Positions 8,336 through 17,686 of a stretch of DNA of 64,000 bases are shown piece after piece (position 1 is the first letter of the stretch; each line of letters opens with the position of its first letter). The stretch comes from Plantactinospora sp. KBS50 (GTDB lineage Bacteria; Actinomycetota; Actinomycetes; Mycobacteriales; Micromonosporaceae). The position numbers and the translations under genes were made by a program. Below the pieces are notes generated by a model. It was not told the origin of the DNA. It did not search any database and saw nothing but the letters and a program-made list of their open reading frames with translations. Location of the stretch: the NCBI RefSeq assembly GCF_002285795.1, contig NZ_CP022961.1, positions 4,840,001 to 4,904,000 of the forward strand, given 5' to 3'.

Positions 8336-9973
8336 TCAGTGCTCCCCGGACTGGCCGCTGCCGATCTCCTGCGGTGCCGGACGGTCGGCGACCGGCGGGT
8401 GCCCGGGTGACACCGGGGCCTCGACCGGCTTCTCGATCGGGAAGAAGAAGCCCCGGATGGCCGGGCCGAGCGCGCCCAGCCGGTTCATCTTCTTCGGGAC
8501 CACCCAGCCGGCGTACGGCAGCGCGGCGTGCCCGTCGTGACCGTCGCCGTGCGCCTCGGCGAGCGGCTGGTGCACCTCGTAGAAGCGGCCGTCGGGCTGC
8601 CGCCGGATGATTCCGGTCTCCACGCCGTGCGCCAGCACCTCCCGGTCGTGCTGCTGGAGCCCCAGGCAGAGCCGGTAGGCGACGTAGTAGGCCAACGGCG
8701 GCAGCAGGAGCAGACCGATCCGGCCGGCCCAGGTCATCGCGTTCAGGCTGATCTGGAACTTGTCCGCGATCACGTCGTTGGCGCCGGAGAGCGTCAGCAC
8801 GACGTAGAACGTCACCGCCATCGCGCCGAGCGCGGTCCGGCCCGGGTTGTCCCGCGGCCGTTCGAGGAGGTTGTGGATGCGGTGGTCCTTCGTCCGCCGC
8901 GCCTCGATGAACGGGTAGAACATCGGCAGGACCGTGAGGATGCCCGGCAGCACCACGGTGGGCCAGAAGATCGGCGGGATGACGTACCCGTTGCCGATCG
9001 GGATGGGGATCTCCCAGCCCGGCATGAGCCGGGTGGAGCCGTCCAGGAACATCACGTACCAGTCCGGCTGGCTGGCCGCGGAGACCACCGCCGGCTCGTA
9101 CGGCCCGAACAGCCAGATCGGGTTGATCTGGAACAGGCCGCCCATCAGGGCGATGACCCCGAAGACGATCATGAAGAACCCGCCCTGCTTGATCGCATAG
9201 CGCGGGAAGAACCGCTCGCCCACGACGTTCTCGTTGGTCCGCCCCGGGCCGGGCCACTGGGTGTGCTTCTGCTTGAACACCAGGCCGAGGTGGACGCTGA
9301 TCAGCGCCAGCAGGGCGCCGGGGATCAGCAGCACGTGGGTGATGAAGAAGCGGCTGATGATGATCGTGCCCGGGAACTCGCCCGCGAAGATCGACGAGCT
9401 GACCCAGGTGCCGACCACCGGGATCGAGAGGATGATCGCCGACGCGATCCGCAGGCCGGTGCCGGACAGCGCGTCGTCCGGCAGCGAGTAGCCGGTGAAG
9501 CCGGCCAGGAAGCCGGTCCAGAACAGCAGGACGCCGATGATCCAGTTCGCCTCGCGGGGCTTCCGGAAGGCGCCGGTGAAGAAGATTCGCAGCATGTGCA
9601 CGACGATCGCCGCCATGAACAGCAGCGCCGCCCAGTGGTGCATCTGCCGCATCACCAGGCCGCCGCGGATGTCGAACGAGAGGTTCAGGCTCGACGCGTA
9701 CGCGGAGGACATGGTGGTGCCCTCAAGCGGGCGGTAGCTGCCGTGGTAGACCACCTCGGTCATCGCCGGCTCGAAGAAGAACGTCAGATAGGTGCCGGTG
9801 AGCAGCAGCACGATGAACGAGAAGAGTGCGATCTCACCGAGCAGGAACGACCAGTGGTCCGGGAAGACCTTGTTCAGGATGCCCCGCAGCGGGGTCGCGA
9901 CCTGGAACCGGTCGTCGACTCCACCGGCCAGCTTGGCCGGTACCGCCGCTACGTCCGTCTTTCGGCGCCTCAT
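8336..9973 (-). CDS. qcrB: cytochrome bc1 complex cytochrome b subunit
   Basis: 545 residues with about eight or nine membrane helices. Heme-ligand histidines are in RQMHHWAAL, VVHMLR, ITHVLL and SVHLGL, and the PEF/PDWY region is SQPDWYVMF. It is the quinol-oxidising membrane core of complex III in the actinobacterial bcc-aa3 supercomplex. A hydrophilic C-terminal extension of about 120 residues with HGDGHDGHA is typical of actinobacterial QcrB. Its ATG overlaps the qcrA stop (ATGA-type arrangement at 9970-9973), so the two are translationally coupled. Confidence 0.97.
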   Translation of the reverse strand: MRRRKTDVAAVPAKLAGGVDDRFQVATPLRGILNKVFPDHWSFLLGEIALFSFIVLLLTGTYLTFFFEPAMTEVVYHGSYRPLEGTTMSSAYASSLNLSFDIRGGLVMRQMHHWAALLFMAAIVVHMLRIFFTGAFRKPREANWIIGVLLFWTGFLAGFTGYSLPDDALSGTGLRIASAIILSIPVVGTWVSSSIFAGEFPGTIIISRFFITHVLLIPGALLALISVHLGLVFKQKHTQWPGPGRTNENVVGERFFPRYAIKQGGFFMIVFGVIALMGGLFQINPIWLFGPYEPAVVSAASQPDWYVMFLDGSTRLMPGWEIPIPIGNGYVIPPIFWPTVVLPGILTVLPMFYPFIEARRTKDHRIHNLLERPRDNPGRTALGAMAVTFYVVLTLSGANDVIADKFQISLNAMTWAGRIGLLLLPPLAYYVAYRLCLGLQQHDREVLAHGVETGIIRRQPDGRFYEVHQPLAEAHGDGHDGHAALPYAGWVVPKKMNRLGALGPAIRGFFFPIEKPVEAPVSPGHPPVADRPAPQEIGSGQSGEH

Positions 9974-11037
9974 GGCCGCTCCCAGAAGTCCGGTCCGACC
10001 GTCTCGGTGAAGTCCGACTTTGCCACGAAGAAGCCCTCGGCGTCCACATCGAGCGGAAGCTGGGGCAGCGGGCGGTTGGCCGGGCCGAAGACGGGTGTCG
10101 CGTTGTCCACGATCAGGAACTGCGATTGGTGGCACGGGCAGAGCAACCGGTTGGTCTGCTGCTCGTACAGGCTGGCCGGGCAACCGGCGTGGGTGCAGAT
10201 CTTCGAGTACGCGATGTAGTTGCCGTACATGTAGTCCTGCTTGCCCTTGCGCTCGTTGGCGGCGCGGGCGGTCTGCGCGGCGTCCGTACGCAGGTGGATC
10301 AGCAGCGTCGGCGAGTCGGCGTACTCGTTGCTGTGCCCGCCCGGGATGCCCGGGAAGACGGTCATCTGGCCGCCGGCGCTGACGTCCTCGGGCCGGATCG
10401 GCGTGCCGTCCTCCCGGGTCAGCCGGATCAGGTTGCCCTCCCGGGGCGCCCAGCCGGTGGTGAACATCTGGTTGTTCTTGTGCGGGTTCTCGATGAGCCC
10501 ACCGATCAGCGGCGCCGCCGCCACCGCACCCACCGGGGCCAGCCCGGCCAGCAGGGACAGGCCGAGCAGCGGGCGCCGGCGCACCCCCAGCTCGTCGGTG
10601 ACGTACACCAGGGTCTCCCCGACGATCCGCCGGTCGGCCTCCGGGGACGGCCCGGTGTGCCGGTCCTGGACCGAGACCTCCTTGGGCATCAGCTTCTTGC
10701 CCCAGGCGAGCAGGCCGATCCCGACCAGCAGCAGGGCCAGTCCCAGCGTCACGCCCAGCAGCGGCGTGTAGTAGAGCCAGCCGCTCTTGCTGAACTGCCA
10801 CGGCCACCAGATGTAGATCGCCAGGAAGGCGGTCGCCAGCAGGCCGACCAGCAGGAACATGCCCGCGATGGTCCGGGTGAGCCGGCGCTCCTGCTTGGTG
10901 CCGGGCACCGGGAACGGCGGTTCGTAGTGGACGATCTCGATGTCGTCCAGTCGGGCGCCCTCGCGCACGACGTCGAACCGGGACAGCGCGGGATCCTGGA
11001 CGTCCGCCCCGTCCCGCACCTGGTGCGCGTTGCTCAT
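9970..11037 (-). CDS. qcrA: cytochrome bc1 complex Rieske iron-sulfur subunit
   Basis: The [2Fe-2S] motifs CTHAGCP and CPCHQSQF are present near the C-terminus. Three hydrophobic helices (MFLLVGLLATAFLAIYIWW; TPLLGVTLGLALLLVGIGLL; LLGLSLLAGLAPVGAVAAAP) give the multi-helix anchor characteristic of actinobacterial QcrA. The C-terminal helix region may use the Tat pathway. The start ATG at 11037 (MSNAHQV) is chosen over an upstream alternative because it follows the qcrC stop at normal operon spacing. Confidence 0.97.
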   Translation of the reverse strand: MSNAHQVRDGADVQDPALSRFDVVREGARLDDIEIVHYEPPFPVPGTKQERRLTRTIAGMFLLVGLLATAFLAIYIWWPWQFSKSGWLYYTPLLGVTLGLALLLVGIGLLAWGKKLMPKEVSVQDRHTGPSPEADRRIVGETLVYVTDELGVRRRPLLGLSLLAGLAPVGAVAAAPLIGGLIENPHKNNQMFTTGWAPREGNLIRLTREDGTPIRPEDVSAGGQMTVFPGIPGGHSNEYADSPTLLIHLRTDAAQTARAANERKGKQDYMYGNYIAYSKICTHAGCPASLYEQQTNRLLCPCHQSQFLIVDNATPVFGPANRPLPQLPLDVDAEGFFVAKSDFTETVGPDFWERP

Positions 11038-11071
11038 GCCGTCACCTCGCTGCGCTGCGCGCTCCGCTGGC

Positions 11072-11944
11072 TCATGACTTCCCCGCAATCCACAGCGCGG
11101 CGAACACCAGGGCCACGATCCCGACGAGGAAGATCGCCAGACCCTCGGTGGCCGGGCCGTACCGGCCCAGGTTGAAACCGCCCGGGTCCTTCTGCTGCTT
11201 GAGCGTCTCCTGGACGTACGCGATCAGGTCGGCCTTCTGGTCCGGCCGCAACTGGTTGTCGCCGAAGACCGGCATGTTCTGCGGGCCGGTCAGCATGGCC
11301 GCGTAGATCTGCCGGTCGGTGGCCGGGTGCAGGCTGGGGGCGAACTTGCCCGAGGAGAGCGCGCCGCCGCCACCGCCGAAGGCGTGGCAGGAGGAGCAGT
11401 TGATCCGGAACAGCCGGCCGCCCTCCGCCGCGTCGCCCAGGGTGATGTCCTGCGGCACCTGCGGGCCGCCGCCGAGTTCCTGGATGTACTGGCCGATCTG
11501 CCGGACCTGGTCGTCGTCGAAGACCGGCGGCTTGCGCTGCGCCTGCGCCTCCTGCCGGCCCATCGGCATCCGGCCGGTGCCCACCTGGAACTCCACGGCC
11601 GCCGAACCGACGCCCACCAGGCTCGGACCGCGGTCCTGCACGCCCTGGCCGTTGGACCCGTGGCAGGAGACGCAACTGACGTCGTACAGCGCCTTGCCGT
11701 CCACGGCGGCGCCGCTGAGCTGCGTGGTGTCCTCGGCGTTGGCCTGCAGGCCCGGGGCGAACACGGAGTACACGCCGCCGGCCAGGGTCAACGCGGTCAG
11801 CAGCCGCACGGCGGCGCCCAGCCGCCGTCGGGCCCTGCCACGCGGGGCGGACGGCCCGCGACGCAACCGCGCGAGCGGGCCGCGCGACCCGGTCCGGCCC
11901 GTGCGGCCGGCGCCGGATCGCGCGCCGGGGGTGTCAGATGTCAT
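11072..11944 (-). CDS. qcrC: diheme cytochrome c subunit of bcc complex
   Basis: Two c-type heme sites CVSCHGSNG and CSSCHAFGG occur in tandem cytochrome c domains, followed by a C-terminal membrane helix (GLAIFLVGIVALVFAALWIAG). An N-terminal hydrophobic segment after an Arg-rich stretch serves as export signal and anchor. The diheme form replaces a soluble cytochrome c and passes electrons directly to the aa3 oxidase, the hallmark of the actinobacterial supercomplex. It is the first gene of the qcrCAB group and follows ctaE after 76 nt. Confidence 0.96.
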   Translation of the reverse strand: MTSDTPGARSGAGRTGRTGSRGPLARLRRGPSAPRGRARRRLGAAVRLLTALTLAGGVYSVFAPGLQANAEDTTQLSGAAVDGKALYDVSCVSCHGSNGQGVQDRGPSLVGVGSAAVEFQVGTGRMPMGRQEAQAQRKPPVFDDDQVRQIGQYIQELGGGPQVPQDITLGDAAEGGRLFRINCSSCHAFGGGGGALSSGKFAPSLHPATDRQIYAAMLTGPQNMPVFGDNQLRPDQKADLIAYVQETLKQQKDPGGFNLGRYGPATEGLAIFLVGIVALVFAALWIAGKS

Positions 11945-12020
11945 GGCCTGTGTCCTTAACGGTTTCTCGACCTTTGTTTACTCAGACAGCGCGGGGGCGC
12001 GATATGTGACAGCGCCAAGA

Positions 12021-12620
12021 TCACTGCAGCCAGTAGATCATGCCGTACAGAGCGATCCACACCACGTCGACGAAGTGCCAGTAGTAGGAGACCACGATCG
12101 CCGAGGTGGCCTGGGCCGGCGTGAAGCGGCCCATGGTGGTGCGGATCATGAAGATGATGAAGGCGATGAGACCACCGGTCACGTGCAGCCCGTGGAATCC
12201 GGTGGTCAGGTAGAACATCGACCCGTAGCCGTCACCGTTGATCTTGACGTTCTCCTCGACCAGGTGGCGGTACTCGTTGAGCTGGCCGAGCACGAAGATC
12301 AGGCCCATCACGAAGGTCAGCGCGAACCAGCGCCGCAGCCCGAACACGTCGCCCTTCTCCGCCGCGAAGACACCCAGCTGACAGGTCACCGAGGAGAGCA
12401 CCAGGATCACCGTGAAGGTGGTGGCGTACGGGACGTTCAGCACCTCGGTGTGCTCGGCCCACTCCTGCGGAGCAGCCGCCCGGATGGAGAAGTACATCGC
12501 GAACAGCGCCGCGAAGAACATCAACTCGCTCGAGAGCCAGACGATCGTCCCGACGCTGACCATGTTGGGACGCGTCAGTGAGTGGATCCGGCTCTTGTCA
12601 ATCGCTGGGGCCGCAGTCAC
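12021..12620 (-). CDS. ctaE: aa3-type cytochrome c oxidase subunit III
   Basis: 199 residues with five hydrophobic helices, beginning near [20 protein letters not shown] and ending [17 protein letters not shown], the typical subunit III pattern with the conserved Glu of WLSSELMFF and His of GFHGLHV. It stabilises the oxidase core. It is upstream of qcrCAB on the same strand, as in other actinobacteria. The start codon GTG 12620 has an AATAAT hexamer 6 nt upstream and no ribosome binding site. Confidence 0.95.
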   Translation of the reverse strand: MTAAPAIDKSRIHSLTRPNMVSVGTIVWLSSELMFFAALFAMYFSIRAAAPQEWAEHTEVLNVPYATTFTVILVLSSVTCQLGVFAAEKGDVFGLRRWFALTFVMGLIFVLGQLNEYRHLVEENVKINGDGYGSMFYLTTGFHGLHVTGGLIAFIIFMIRTTMGRFTPAQATSAIVVSYYWHFVDVVWIALYGMIYWLQ

Positions 12621-12626
12621 GCGGTC

Positions 12627-12632
12627 ATTATT
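12627..12632 (-). promoter_or_regulatory. -10-like AATAAT before ctaE
   Basis: Read on the minus strand, AATAAT ends 6 nt before the GTG of ctaE, consistent with a leaderless ctaE-qcrCAB transcript. Confidence 0.5.
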
Positions 12633-12776
12633 GCCCCTGATCCACGCCGCCGATCGGCGGGGTGCCCAACTTCGTCCCGAACACGCATCCCGAGGGCGGT
12701 GTCCCGGGGCCCCGGGAGGGCCGGGTGACCGCCCGGTACGATCGGCGGGCAGCTACGAGGTGGGAGCCAGCGACCG

Positions 12777-13186
12777 ATGAGCGATCGTCTTTACACCATC
12801 CTGCTCTACAGCGACGACCAGGATGTCCGCGACCGGATGCGGCTGGCCGTGGGCACCCGCCCTGCCCCCGACATCTCGGTGGAGTTCGCCGAGGCGAGCG
12901 ACTACGACGAGTGCGTCCGGCTGGTCGACGAGTACGAGATCGACCTGATGCTGCTCGACGGCGAGGCGACCCCCGGCGGCGGGCTCGGCATCGCCCGCCA
13001 GATCAAGGACGACCGGCCCGACGCCCCGCCGACCTGCGTGGTGATCGCCCGCGCCGCGGACCGCTGGCTGGCCGCGTACGCCCGGGTGGACGCCACCCTC
13101 GTGCACCCCTCGACCCGGTGGCCACCGGACAGACCGTGGCCCGGCTGCTGCGCGAGCGCGCCGCGGGGGCCGCGCCGGTCCGCTGA
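12777..13186 (+). CDS. response-regulator receiver-like protein, frameshifted
   Basis: A receiver-like fold: YTILLYSDDQDVRDRM supplies the acidic pair, DLMLLDGEATPGG the candidate phospho-acceptor Asp, and an alpha/beta continuation follows. The conserved switch Lys expected after CVVIARAA is not visible (DATLVHPLDP instead), so this looks like a pseudo-receiver. There is no output domain. The frame breaks at the CCCC run 13106-13109; adding one C restores the ending VATGQTVARLLRERAAGAAPVR and a 136-residue protein. A ribosome site (GAGGTGGGAG) and a TACGAT -10 candidate near 12735 precede the ATG. Confidence 0.7.
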
Positions 13187-13285
13187 CGGATCTTCTGGTG
13201 GGAAAGCCCTAGCCGAGCCGGCCCGACCGGGGCACAATCCTGACCCGGCATCCCGCCACCAGACCTCGTCACCGGGAGACTCGTC

Positions 13286-14343
13286 GTGGGCGACCGTACC
13301 TGGCCCGATCTGTTGGCCGCGCTGCTGCGCGGTGAGCATCTCAGCGCCGCCGACACCGCCTGGGCGATGAACGAGATCATCACCGGGTCGGCCACCCCGG
13401 TCCAGATGGCCGGCTTCGCGATGGCGCTGCGCGCCAAGGGCGAAACCCCGAGGAGGTCGCGGGCCTGGCCCAGGCGATGCTCGGCCAGGCCGTCACGGTC
13501 GACCTTCCCCCGGCGGTACGCGCCGAGGCGGTCGACGTGGTCGGCACCGGCGGCGACCGGCAGCACACGGTGAACATCTCCACGATGACCGCGATCGTGC
13601 TGGCCGGGGTCGGCGTACCGGTGGTCAAGCACGGCAACCGGGCGGCGTCCTCCCTCTGTGGCACCGCCGACCTGCTGGAACATCTCGGCCTGCCGCTGGA
13701 TCTCGGCCCCGAGGCGGTCCGGCGCTGCGTGACCGAGGCCGGGATCGGCTTCTGCTTCGCCCCCCGGTTCCATCCCGGGATGCGCCACGCCTCGGTCACC
13801 CGCCGGGAACTCGGCGTGCCCAGCTTCTTCAACTTCCTCGGCCCGCTGACCAACCCGGGCCGGCCGCACGCCGGGGCGGTGGGCTGCTTCGATCAGCGGA
13901 TGGCCGGGGTGCTGGCCGCGGTCTTCGCCGAGCGCGGCGACACGGCGCTGGTGCTGCGCGGTGAGGACGGGCTGGACGAGTTCACCACCACGGCGCCCAC
14001 CCGGGTCTGGCTGGCCCGCAACGGGACCGTCACGGAGGCCGTGCTGGACGCGGTGGACCTGGACATCCCGCGCAGCGTCCCCGGCGATCTGCGCGGCGGG
14101 GACGCCGCCTTCAACGCGGACGTGGCCCGCCGGCTGCTGGCCGGCGAACCGGGACCGGTCCGGGACGCGGTGCTGGTGAACAGCGCCGCCGCGCTCGCGG
14201 TCGCCGGCGGCCTCGACGGCGACCTGGTCGAGGCGATGCGGGCCGGTCTGGAACGGGCGGCCGAGGCGATCGACTCCGGCGCGGCGGCCGCGGTGCTACC
14301 CCGCTGGATCGAGGTCGCGCACGCGGCCCGCGCCGCCGGCTGA
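13286..14343 (+). CDS. trpD: anthranilate phosphoribosyltransferase, frameshifted
   Basis: Second committed step of tryptophan synthesis: transfer of phosphoribosyl to anthranilate. Signature elements are visible: [17 protein letters not shown] (PRPP binding), [19 protein letters not shown], and [13 protein letters not shown]. The protein is split by one missing C in the CCCC run at 13446-13449 ([14 protein letters not shown] is restored), giving 352 residues, normal for TrpD. GTG 13286 follows CACCGGGAGA. In M. tuberculosis trpD also lies next to the qcr/cta genes. It overlaps the minus-strand small gene at its 3' end by 48 bp. Confidence 0.92.
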
Positions 14344-14685
14344 GCGGCGCCGCGCCGGCTCGGCCCGCCGCGGCCGGTCCCGCCCGTACCCATCCGGCGT
14401 GATCGCCACCAGCGGGTGCGGCCAGCGCACGGGCCCGTCCGGCCGGGCCGGATCCGGGGCCGGGGCGGGTTGCTCGGCCCGGGCGGCGTCGCCGGCCCGG
14501 GACGGTTGCTCGGCCCGGGACGCGACGCCGGAGGGCGCCAGCGGGGTCGGACCGACCAGCACGGCGGCGCCGCAGCCGGTGCAGCACAGCTCGGGGCAGT
14601 CGCCGCCATGGCCGTCGGCGCACGGCGGCGCCTCGAAGACCGTCAGCTCGCCGCAGATGTCGCAGGGCAGCTCCGGGCTCGACAT
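14296..14685 (-). CDS. small Cys-rich (zinc-ribbon-like) protein
   Basis: 129 residues. The N-terminal 40 residues contain [12 protein letters not shown] and then a Cys cluster ([22 protein letters not shown]), a probable zinc-binding module. The rest is Pro/Ala/Arg-rich with repeated RAEQP blocks and a C-terminal [16 protein letters not shown]. Function not recognised. ATG 14685 has GGGAGGAGGG just upstream. A second, perfect AAGGAGGT is displayed in the loop of a hairpin at 14702-14739. It overlaps trpD convergently. Confidence 0.65.
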   Translation of the reverse strand: MSSPELPCDICGELTVFEAPPCADGHGGDCPELCCTGCGAAVLVGPTPLAPSGVASRAEQPSRAGDAARAEQPAPAPDPARPDGPVRWPHPLVAITPDGYGRDRPRRAEPARRRSAGGAGRVRDLDPAG

Positions 14686-14701
14686 GGTGCCCTCCTCCCG
14701 A

Positions 14702-14739
14702 CCGGCGTGGAAATTACCTCCTTGTAGTTTCCACGCCGG
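14702..14739 (-). promoter_or_regulatory. perfect 12-bp inverted repeat with AAGGAGGT in the loop
   Basis: Arms CCGGCGTGGAAA and TTTCCACGCCGG flank a 14-nt loop; on the minus strand the loop reads CTACAAGGAGGTAA. It lies 17 nt before the ATG of the Cys-rich gene. As RNA the loop would present a full Shine-Dalgarno match; as DNA it could be an operator. Confidence 0.6.
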
Positions 14740-14898
14740 ACCGACGGTTCCGGAGCCGGGGGCGCGGCACCCGCGGACGGCGCCGTGAGCGCGCCGGCGG
14801 CAGGGAGGCATCCGCGCAGCGGCCGGCACACGGAAACGGCGCACGGCCGAGGCCGTGCGCCGGGAGCAGGGCCGCGGCGGGACGCGGCCGGCCCCGGG

Positions 14899-15327
14899 TC
14901 AGTGCTCGGCGGTGCGCCGGGTACCGGTGTAGTACTCGAAGAGCAGGCCACAGGACGCGAAGATCACCGCGACCAGACCGACACCGAGCAGCCAGACCTG
15001 CCAGAAGACCAGGCCGAGACCGGCGACCGAGGCGGCCAGGGCGAGGCCGAACGGCCAGTAGCTGCCCGGGCTGAAGAAGCCGACCTCACCCGCGCCGTCC
15101 GCGATCTCGGCGTCCGGCCGGTCCTCCGGGCGCGGCTCGATCCGGCGGGCGACGAACCAGAAGAAGCCGCCCAGCATCGAGGTCAGCAGGAACGACAGCA
15201 GCAGCGCGACCGAGCCCACCCACTCGACGTGGCCGCCGGACTGGCCGGCCGTCCACGCGGCGTACAGGCCGGTCGCCACCAGCAGGAATCCCGCGACCAC
15301 GCTGAAGATGCGCCACTCGGTCTTCAT
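14899..15327 (-). CDS. ctaF: cytochrome c oxidase subunit IV (actinobacterial type)
   Basis: 142 residues, two N-terminal helices (IFSVVAGFLLVATGLYAAW; VALLLSFLLTSMLGGFFWFVA) and two near the C-terminus (FGLALAASVAGLGLVFWQVWLL; LVAVIFASCGLLFEYY). This matches CtaF, the small membrane subunit of actinobacterial aa3 oxidase. Its ATG begins 10 nt after the ctaC stop, so the pair forms an operon. ctaD is not between them. Confidence 0.93.
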   Translation of the reverse strand: MKTEWRIFSVVAGFLLVATGLYAAWTAGQSGGHVEWVGSVALLLSFLLTSMLGGFFWFVARRIEPRPEDRPDAEIADGAGEVGFFSPGSYWPFGLALAASVAGLGLVFWQVWLLGVGLVAVIFASCGLLFEYYTGTRRTAEH

Positions 15328-15337
15328 TCGCGTCTCC

Positions 15338-16276
15338 TCAGTTCGCCGCGGTGGCGGCCTGGTTGAAGTTGCTGGCGTCCCGCTTGGTGTCGAACGGCTT
15401 CGTCGTCACGGCGTACGGGTCCTCACCGATCTCGCTCAGCGCCTCCTGGGTCGACTTGCCCGCCTTCTTGGCGGCCATGAACCGCTCGAACTTCTCCGGC
15501 GAGACCGACCGCAGCTCGAAGTTCATCATCGAGTGGTAGGTGCCGCACAGCTCGGCACAGCGACCCACGTACGCGCCCTCGGACTCGATGCTCTCGACCT
15601 CGAAGACGTTGCGGATGGTGCCCGGGAAGACGTCCCGCTTGAACAGCAACTGCGGCACCCAGAACGAGTGGATGACGTCCCGGCTGGTCTCCTCGAACCG
15701 GATCGGCTCGCCGGTGGGCAGCACGAGAATCGGCACCACGTCCGAGGTGCCCAGCGTCGAGGCCACGGTCGTGGCGTCCGTGCCCTGGCCGTCGCGGTAG
15801 TTGAACTGCCAGTTCCACTTGAACGCCACGACCTCGACCACCACGGACGGGTTGCGGTTCAGCTTGTCGACGTTCGTCTGCACGATCGCGGTGTAGTAGA
15901 ACAGCACGCACACGATCAGGATCGGCGCGATCGTGTACAGGAACTCCATCGGCATGTTGTACCGGGTCTGCGCGGGCAGTTCGTCGCCGCGCTTGCGGTA
16001 GCGGATCACGCACCAGAAGATCAGGCCCCAGACGAAGATGCCGACCACCAGTGCGGCCACGACCGAACCGATCCACAGGTCGTACATCCGGTTGGCCTGC
16101 GGGGTGAGGCCGTGCTGCGGCCAGCCGAAACCGCCGAACGCGGCGCCGATGTTGCAGCCGCTGAGCAGGGTCACCAGCAGTGCGGACCCGAGACCCAGCC
16201 CGGCGATGCGCCGCACGCCCCCCGGGCGAGCGCGCCTACCGGCCGATGGCCGTCCGTCCGAATCCGAAGCGTGCAC
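15338..16276 (-). CDS. ctaC: cytochrome c oxidase subunit II
   Basis: 312 residues. A lipobox-like LLVTLLSGCN ends the signal sequence. Two membrane helices follow (SVVAALVVGIFVWGLIFWCV; FLYTIAPILIVCVLFYYTA). The periplasmic domain carries the CuA site VGRCAELCGTYHSMMNF (C-x3-C-x3-H-x2-M) and the WNWQFNY electron-entry motif. It accepts electrons from the QcrC hemes. It is transcribed divergently from the cysteine desulfurase-like gene. Confidence 0.97.
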   Translation of the reverse strand: MHASDSDGRPSAGRRARPGGVRRIAGLGLGSALLVTLLSGCNIGAAFGGFGWPQHGLTPQANRMYDLWIGSVVAALVVGIFVWGLIFWCVIRYRKRGDELPAQTRYNMPMEFLYTIAPILIVCVLFYYTAIVQTNVDKLNRNPSVVVEVVAFKWNWQFNYRDGQGTDATTVASTLGTSDVVPILVLPTGEPIRFEETSRDVIHSFWVPQLLFKRDVFPGTIRNVFEVESIESEGAYVGRCAELCGTYHSMMNFELRSVSPEKFERFMAAKKAGKSTQEALSEIGEDPYAVTTKPFDTKRDASNFNQAATAAN

Positions 16277-16431
16277 CTGGTCCTGCCTCCCTTACGCATC
16301 GCCCGCGTGCGGCTGGCACGCCGGCGGCAAAGGCCTCACCGACCGTCGCAGATTACTCGACCTTCACAGGATGACCGGCTCGGGGGTGGGATGTCCGGGC
16401 TACGGCCGATCTTGCCCGTACCGGATGGCGA

Positions 16432-16437
16432 TACCGT
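16432..16437 (+). promoter_or_regulatory. -10 hexamer TACCGT, leaderless start
   Basis: TACCGT lies 6 nt before the ATG at 16444 with no ribosome binding site between. Confidence 0.55.
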
Positions 16438-16443
16438 TTCCGG

Positions 16444-17606
16444 ATGCGCTCCGAACCGGACCGGACGGCCGGCTACCTGGACGCGGCGACCGCCGTGCCG
16501 CTGCATCCGGTGGCCCGGCAGGCCCTGCTCGCGGCCCTCGCGGACGGCTGGGCCGACCCCGCCCGGCTGTACGCGGCCGGCCGGCGGGCCGCCCAGTTGC
16601 TCGACGCCGCCCGCGCCGCGACGGCCGAGGTGCTGGGGGTACGCCCCGACGAGGTGTCCTTCACCGCCGGCGGCACCGCGGCGGCGCACGCGGCCGTGCT
16701 GGGCGGGCTGGCCGGCCGGCGGCGCGCCGGGGCCGCCCTGGTGCACTCCACGATCGAGCACTCGGCGGTGCTGCACGCGGCGCACCGGCACGAGGCGGCC
16801 GGCGGTACGGCCGTGCCGGTGCCGGTGGACCGGCTGGGCCGGCTCGACCCGGCCGCCTGGTCGGCGGCGGTCTCCGGGCCGGGGTGGCGCTGGCCGCGCT
16901 GATCGGGGCCAGTCACGAGGTGGGCACGGTCCAGCCGGTGGCCGAGGCGGCCGCCGCGGCGACCGCGGCCGGGGTCCCGTTGTACGTCGACGCGGCGCAG
17001 CTGATCGGCCGGATGCCGGTGCCGGCGGGCTGGTCCCTGCTGTCCGGCAGCGCCCGCAAGTGGGGCGGCCCGCCCGGGGTGGGCGTGCTGGTGGTCCGCA
17101 AGGGCACCCGCTTCGAGTCGCCGTACCCGACCGACGAGCGGGAGTTCGGGCGTACCCCCGGGGTGCCGGACCTGCCCGCGGTGGTCGCCGCGGCGGCGGC
17201 CCTGCGCGCGGTGGCGGCCGACGCCACGGCCGCCGCGGCACGGCTGTCCGCCCTGGTGGAGCGGATCCGCGCGGCCGTGCCGGCCACGGTGCCGGACGTG
17301 GAGGTGGTCGGCGACCCGGTCCGCCGGCTGCCGCACCTGGTCACCTTCTCCTGCCTGTACGTGGACGGCGAGGCGCTGCTGCACGCGCTGGACCGGCGGG
17401 GGTTCGCGGTCTCCTCCGGGTCGTCCTGCACCTCCTCGACGCTGCAGCCGTCGCACGTGCTGGCCGCGATGGGCGTGCTGTCGCACGGCAACGTGCGGGT
17501 CTCGCTGCACCCGGGCACCGCGGAGGCGGAGGTGGACCGGTTCCTGGCCGAGCTGCCGGGGATCGTGGCGCGGCTGCGCGCCGAGGCGGGGGTGACCGAC
17601 CTCTGA
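16444..17606 (+). CDS. class V aminotransferase / cysteine desulfurase-like, frameshifted
   Basis: PLP fold type I enzyme. The ASHEVGTVQPV segment, the YVDAAQ Asp and the PLP lysine in SGSARKWGGPPG are visible, and a Cys sits in SSGSSCTSSTLQPSHVL, where IscS/NifS enzymes keep the catalytic persulfide Cys. It probably removes sulfur from cysteine. The frame breaks in the GGGG run at 16881-16884; one extra G gives a continuous 387-residue protein. The TusA-like gene follows 80 bp downstream on the same strand, which suggests a sulfur-relay pair. Which acceptor is served is not known. Confidence 0.85.
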
Positions 17607-17673
17607 CGGGCTGCCCGACCTCTGACGGGTTGGCCGGCCGCCGGTGGGTTGGCCGGGGCGGTGCCGGAACTGG

Positions 17674-17679
17674 GACAAT
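17674..17679 (+). promoter_or_regulatory. -10-like GACAAT, leaderless start
   Basis: GACAAT lies 7 nt before the ATG at 17687. This gives the TusA-like gene its own promoter in addition to any read-through. Confidence 0.45.
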
Positions 17680-17686
17680 CGCCGGC

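Noticed and set aside
13440-13460. Programmed frameshift in trpD or lpdA
   Set aside because: No slippery heptamer with a downstream structure is apparent, and the same -1 pattern occurs in seven unrelated genes, which fits sequence error better.
14899-16276. Missing ctaD taken as a deletion
   Set aside because: ctaC and ctaF are spaced as an intact operon, and in mycobacteria ctaD is also located elsewhere.
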